DNA from: Candidatus Omnitrophota bacterium
Lineage (GTDB): Bacteria > Omnitrophota > Gorgyraeia > JABMRN01
Direction: 5' to 3'
Length of the DNA: 9,567 bases
Assembly: GCA_013202515.1 (NCBI GenBank)
Contig: JABMRN010000213.1
Coordinates: 1 to 9,567, forward strand
Below are positions 6,792 through 9,567 of this stretch, one piece after another. Within the stretch, counting starts at the first letter, position 1, and each line of letters begins with the position of its first letter. The notes beneath the pieces were generated by a model, which worked only from the letters and a program-made list of their open reading frames with translations, had not been told where the DNA came from and made no database searches. The translations under genes were made by a program, and so were the position numbers.

Positions 6792-8222
6792 ATGTCTCCT
6801 TCCAAAACAAGGCTCGTTTTAGGCGCATTCGCAGTTACCTTTCTTATTATCACATTGCTGGCGGTATATCCAGTCTTTTCTATCCAAAGCTTAAGTGCAA
6901 GAAATTTGGGATTTATCAGCCTTCTTATACTCCTGGTGAACATCTGCACGATTTTTGTATGGATAGGATGGGGTAAGGTATGCGGTCTTGTTGCTTCCGT
7001 TTTTTCAGCGGTGTTTATTTACTTTTTTTTCGTTTCCCACTATCCTGGTTTTGCACTTCCTTATCTTCTGCCGACACTCGGTTCGATTTTTGTGGGGCAT
7101 AAGTTTGCTGACAAGTTTTTTACCTTGCGGCAAAAATACGTGATGAAAATCGAAAAGACCGATGAAGAAATCAACTTATTAAAAAATAAGATTTCCACTG
7201 ACCGCGGAGAACTTTCACACCTTGACGGCCGCCTTAGCCGGTTTTCTTATTTAAACAGCATAATCGAAAAATTTAGTTCCAGCCTTTCAAAAGAAGAAGT
7301 CATAAAGATTATCGTAGAAAATGCCTATAGGACCATTGGAAAGTCCGATAGGATACTTCTCTTTTTGGTGGACCCCATAAAGCAGGAATTAAAGCTTACC
7401 CATTCGAAAAAAGTCAATGAAGTTCCCTACATCAAGCTTAAAAACGGTGACATATTTGACAGATGGATACTAAAAAAAAGGCAGCCCCTCCTTGTAAAGG
7501 ATATAAATACTGACTTCAGGTTTTCACTTGAAGGCGAAAAAATTGACAAGGGATTTAATTCTATTATAGCCACCCCCCTAACTACGGAAGACAAGGTTTT
7601 CGGAGTCCTTCGTTTGGATAGCAGAAAAAAATCCTTTTATACACAGGATGACCTGCGATTATTGGATGTTATATCGGATTTGGCATCGGTTGCACTTCAG
7701 AATGCCATTCTGTATGAACGCGTCAGCGATCTAGCCATTACCGACGGGCTTACATCGCTTTATGTTCAAAAATTCTTCAAAGAAAGACTCTCTAACGAAA
7801 CCGTAAGGTCACTTAAAAGCGGCAAGTCATTTTCGCTAGCCTTGATTGATATTGATGACTTTAAAGAATATAACGATAAGTACGGCCATACTGCTGGTGA
7901 CCTTGTATTAAGACGCCTCTCTGAAATATTCAGAGAAAGCTTAAGAGCAGGAGATATAGCTGCCCGCTACGGCGGTGAAGAGTTTGCGCTCATACTTCTC
8001 GGCAGAGATAAAAAAAGTGCAGTTTCGGTTTCAGAAAGCCTGAGAAAGAAGATAGAAAATACGTCTCTTGTTTTAAGAAGACAGAAGACCGCTGTTACAG
8101 TATCAATCGGCATTGCGAGTTGTCCGGACGACTCCACCCTTAGCGAAGACTTGATAAGGGATGCTGATAAAAGGCTCTACGCTGCTAAAGAAAAAGGTAA
8201 AAATCGGGTATGTGCAAAATAA
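6792..8222 (+). CDS. Membrane-anchored GAF-GGDEF diguanylate cyclase
   Basis: Predicted to condense two GTP into the second messenger c-di-GMP. The 476-aa protein starts with about four hydrophobic membrane segments (roughly 7-29, 39-58, 62-82 and 87-103). A charged coiled-coil-like stretch follows (about 113-150), then a GAF domain (about 160-305, including IIATPLTTEDKVFGVLRLDS at 258-277), then the GGDEF domain (about 312-475). The catalytic signature is GGEEF (394-398). Metal and guanine contacts are present: DIDDFK with D353, N361 and D370. The product-inhibition site RxxD (R385-D388) lies exactly five residues before GGEEF, so feedback by c-di-GMP is predicted. There is no EAL or HD-GYP domain. 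The GAF ligand is unknown. The 3' end overlaps the next cyclase gene by 13 bases. Confidence 0.93.
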   Translation: MSPSKTRLVLGAFAVTFLIITLLAVYPVFSIQSLSARNLGFISLLILLVNICTIFVWIGWGKVCGLVASVFSAVFIYFFFVSHYPGFALPYLLPTLGSIFVGHKFADKFFTLRQKYVMKIEKTDEEINLLKNKISTDRGELSHLDGRLSRFSYLNSIIEKFSSSLSKEEVIKIIVENAYRTIGKSDRILLFLVDPIKQELKLTHSKKVNEVPYIKLKNGDIFDRWILKKRQPLLVKDINTDFRFSLEGEKIDKGFNSIIATPLTTEDKVFGVLRLDSRKKSFYTQDDLRLLDVISDLASVALQNAILYERVSDLAITDGLTSLYVQKFFKERLSNETVRSLKSGKSFSLALIDIDDFKEYNDKYGHTAGDLVLRRLSEIFRESLRAGDIAARYGGEEFALILLGRDKKSAVSVSESLRKKIENTSLVLRRQKTAVTVSIGIASCPDDSTLSEDLIRDADKRLYAAKEKGKNRVCAK

Positions 8223-9496
8223 CAGTTTTATACATTCTTTTTACGGGCTGGCTTATACTTTTATACTTTTCCAAAAAAAGATTTCTCTATGTTTTTGCCG
8301 TGATATGTGCCTCTATCATAGTGCTTTTATCCGTACTTTTCAAGCAAAGCATGCTAAGTGGTCTAATGATTGCAGGAATGTTTTTTCTTGCAGCCGCAGG
8401 CATAAAGGGGGGAAGGGATCTAGTAGAGCGCTATGGGGAGGCAATAAAACAAAGCGGAGAATCCAAAAGAGAAGAAGTTGGTGTTTTAAAACAGGAAAAC
8501 GCACAAATAATAGATACAAAAGAACGCCTAGATAGACAATCTCTTACGTTTAGCAAAATTTATGAAACTATCAAGATGATGTCGGAGGCTCTTAAGACCG
8601 AAGAAATTATCGGTATATTAACGGCCTTCCTTAACAATAATATCAATTTTTTTGAATCTAGCCTTGCGATCTTTTCAGGGGCTTTGGATGGAGAAATCAT
8701 CAAGTTATACATAATGAAAAAAGGAGATGCTAATTTTAAAGAAGGGCCTAGCAGTGATATCGAGAGGCGTAAAGAGGATTTAAAAGATGTTATTGATACA
8801 GAAAAAGGCCAAAAGAATTTGAGCTTTGTCAAAGAAGACATTACTGTCATACCGCTTGTCGTTGAAAACAAGATGACGGCAGCACTTTTCGTAGAAGATT
8901 TAGACCATAGCCAGCTTGAAACATTTTTAATTCTTACCGCGCACCTTGCTCTGGAATTGAAGAAGGTGAGCTTTTATGAATCTGTACAAAGACTTTCTAT
9001 TACCGATGGTCTTACAGAGATTTATTTGATGAGATATTTTTTAGATAGGCTTTATGAAGAAACAAAAAGGGCAGCAAGGTTAAAGCTCAATTTTTCGCTT
9101 TTAATGATAGACATAGACCATTTTAAGAAGACAAATGATAAGTACGGTCACATGGTCGGTGATGCAGCATTAAGAGAAATAGCCGCTATCTTAAAAAACA
9201 ACATACGTGAAATTGATCTTGTAGCAAGATACGGTGGAGAGGAATTTACTATTTTCCTTCCTGAAACTGAAAGAAATGGCGCACTTTATGTAGCTGAAAG
9301 AATAAGAAAAGCCATCGAAGCAAAAACGATTAAGGCATACGATGAAAGCCTAAAACTTACTGTTAGTATTGGTGTAAGCATGTATCCCGACGATACCAAG
9401 GATCCGAATGAGTTGATAGATAGAGCAGATAAGGCAATGTACGAGTCGAAACGAAGAGGGCGCAACATGGTGTGTGCTTGGCAACGAAAAGGTTGA
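8210..9496 (+). CDS. Second membrane-anchored GGDEF diguanylate cyclase
   Basis: A predicted c-di-GMP synthase of 428 aa, clearly related in layout to the preceding gene but with a shorter membrane part. It has two or three hydrophobic segments (about 4-20, 25-45 and 48-65), a charged linker (about 66-110), and a poorly conserved GAF-like region (about 112-252). A complete GGDEF domain follows (about 260-424) with DGLT 266-269, D301, N309, D318, inhibitory RxxD R333-D336 and GGEEF 342-346. Both cyclases end in a matching segment (GKNRVCA and GRNMVCA), which suggests tandem duplication followed by divergence of the sensor half. The ATG lies inside the 3' end of the upstream gene, so coupled translation is likely; AAGG at about 8195-8198 is a weak, distant ribosome site. 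The sensor ligand is unknown. Confidence 0.92.
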   Translation: MCKITVLYILFTGWLILLYFSKKRFLYVFAVICASIIVLLSVLFKQSMLSGLMIAGMFFLAAAGIKGGRDLVERYGEAIKQSGESKREEVGVLKQENAQIIDTKERLDRQSLTFSKIYETIKMMSEALKTEEIIGILTAFLNNNINFFESSLAIFSGALDGEIIKLYIMKKGDANFKEGPSSDIERRKEDLKDVIDTEKGQKNLSFVKEDITVIPLVVENKMTAALFVEDLDHSQLETFLILTAHLALELKKVSFYESVQRLSITDGLTEIYLMRYFLDRLYEETKRAARLKLNFSLLMIDIDHFKKTNDKYGHMVGDAALREIAAILKNNIREIDLVARYGGEEFTIFLPETERNGALYVAERIRKAIEAKTIKAYDESLKLTVSIGVSMYPDDTKDPNELIDRADKAMYESKRRGRNMVCAWQRKG

Positions 9497-9521
9497 GGCA
9501 CCTGCCGGATTGTGGTATACT
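9493..9521 (+). promoter_or_regulatory. Sigma70-type extended -10 promoter
   Basis: TTGAGG (9493-9498), a 17-base spacer and TATACT (9516-9521), with a TG dinucleotide at 9513-9514 that forms an extended -10 element. The -35 overlaps the stop codon of the second cyclase. The expected transcription start, in A9526-A9529, gives a leader of about 15 bases that contains the ribosome site, so geometry and spacing are good. Confidence 0.65.
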
Positions 9522-9533
9522 GACCAAAATAAT

Positions 9534-9539
9534 GAGGAG
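9534..9539 (+). promoter_or_regulatory. Ribosome binding site of the last gene
   Basis: GAGGAG, a strong Shine-Dalgarno match, ends three bases before the ATG at 9543. It decides the start: an ATG at 9532 in another frame reaches TGA after four codons and is not a gene. Confidence 0.65.
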
Positions 9540-9542
9540 ATT

Positions 9543-9567
9543 ATGAATAAAAGATTCTATATAGGCA
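9543..9567 (+). CDS. Start of an unidentified gene, cut by the window end
   Basis: Only eight codons are visible, M-N-K-R-F-Y-I-G, after a clear promoter and Shine-Dalgarno sequence. The frame runs off the end of the window. The RFYIG opening would suit the first RNP strand of a small RRM RNA-binding protein, but it would also suit many other proteins, so no function is assigned. Confidence 0.6.

Noticed and set aside
8161..8535. 124-codon + strand frame bridging the two cyclase genes
   Set aside because: Both overlapping genes have intact conserved domains or membrane segments in their own frames; this translation is low-complexity and basic, with no recognisable motif.

Overview
The window reads as a stretch of bacterial chromosome of moderate-to-low GC. 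All genes lie on the + strand, tightly packed, and I see no transposase, integrase, CRISPR array, tRNA or rRNA. A class A DnaJ, a bacterial AccD, sigma70-like promoters and membrane-anchored diguanylate cyclases point to a bacterium. AccD carries GGGARMYEG and NPTMAGV loops and DnaK carries GGPTRMP and ERGIDPMECVAMG. From memory, these fit an uncultivated lineage near the PVC/Omnitrophota area better than Proteobacteria or Firmicutes. That placement is an inference and is weak.

Layout. Bases 2-5562 form one co-directional chain: dnaK (5' end cut off by the window edge), dnaJ, a small FmdB-type zinc-ribbon protein, a DUF1015 protein, a cobalamin-binding corrinoid protein and accD. Successive junctions are a 1-base overlap, 25, 12 and 6 bases, then a 1-base overlap, so the chain probably forms a single transcript. 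A 68-base gap with a stem-loop and a near-consensus promoter (5594-5621) precedes a MalK/UgpC/MsmX-type ABC transporter ATPase (5631-6734). After a 57-base gap come two GGDEF proteins that overlap by 13 bases (6792-8222 and 8210-9496). Both have N-terminal membrane segments, a GAF or GAF-like region, an intact GGEEF active site and an RxxD inhibitory site. A third promoter (9493-9521) and ribosome binding site serve a gene of which only the first eight codons are visible.

How the parts work together. DnaK and DnaJ are a chaperone pair, with the nucleotide exchange factor GrpE presumably upstream. AccD is half of the acetyl-CoA carboxylase carboxyltransferase, and AccA is not here. The corrinoid protein and the ABC ATPase each lack their usual partners within the window, so those must be elsewhere. 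The two cyclases form a c-di-GMP signalling pair, probably sensing at the membrane. I see no clearly new multi-gene system. The points most worth a second look are the orphan corrinoid protein coupled to accD, the ParB/sulfiredoxin-like DGHHR motif in the DUF1015 protein, the tandem cyclases, and promoters placed almost on top of start codons.
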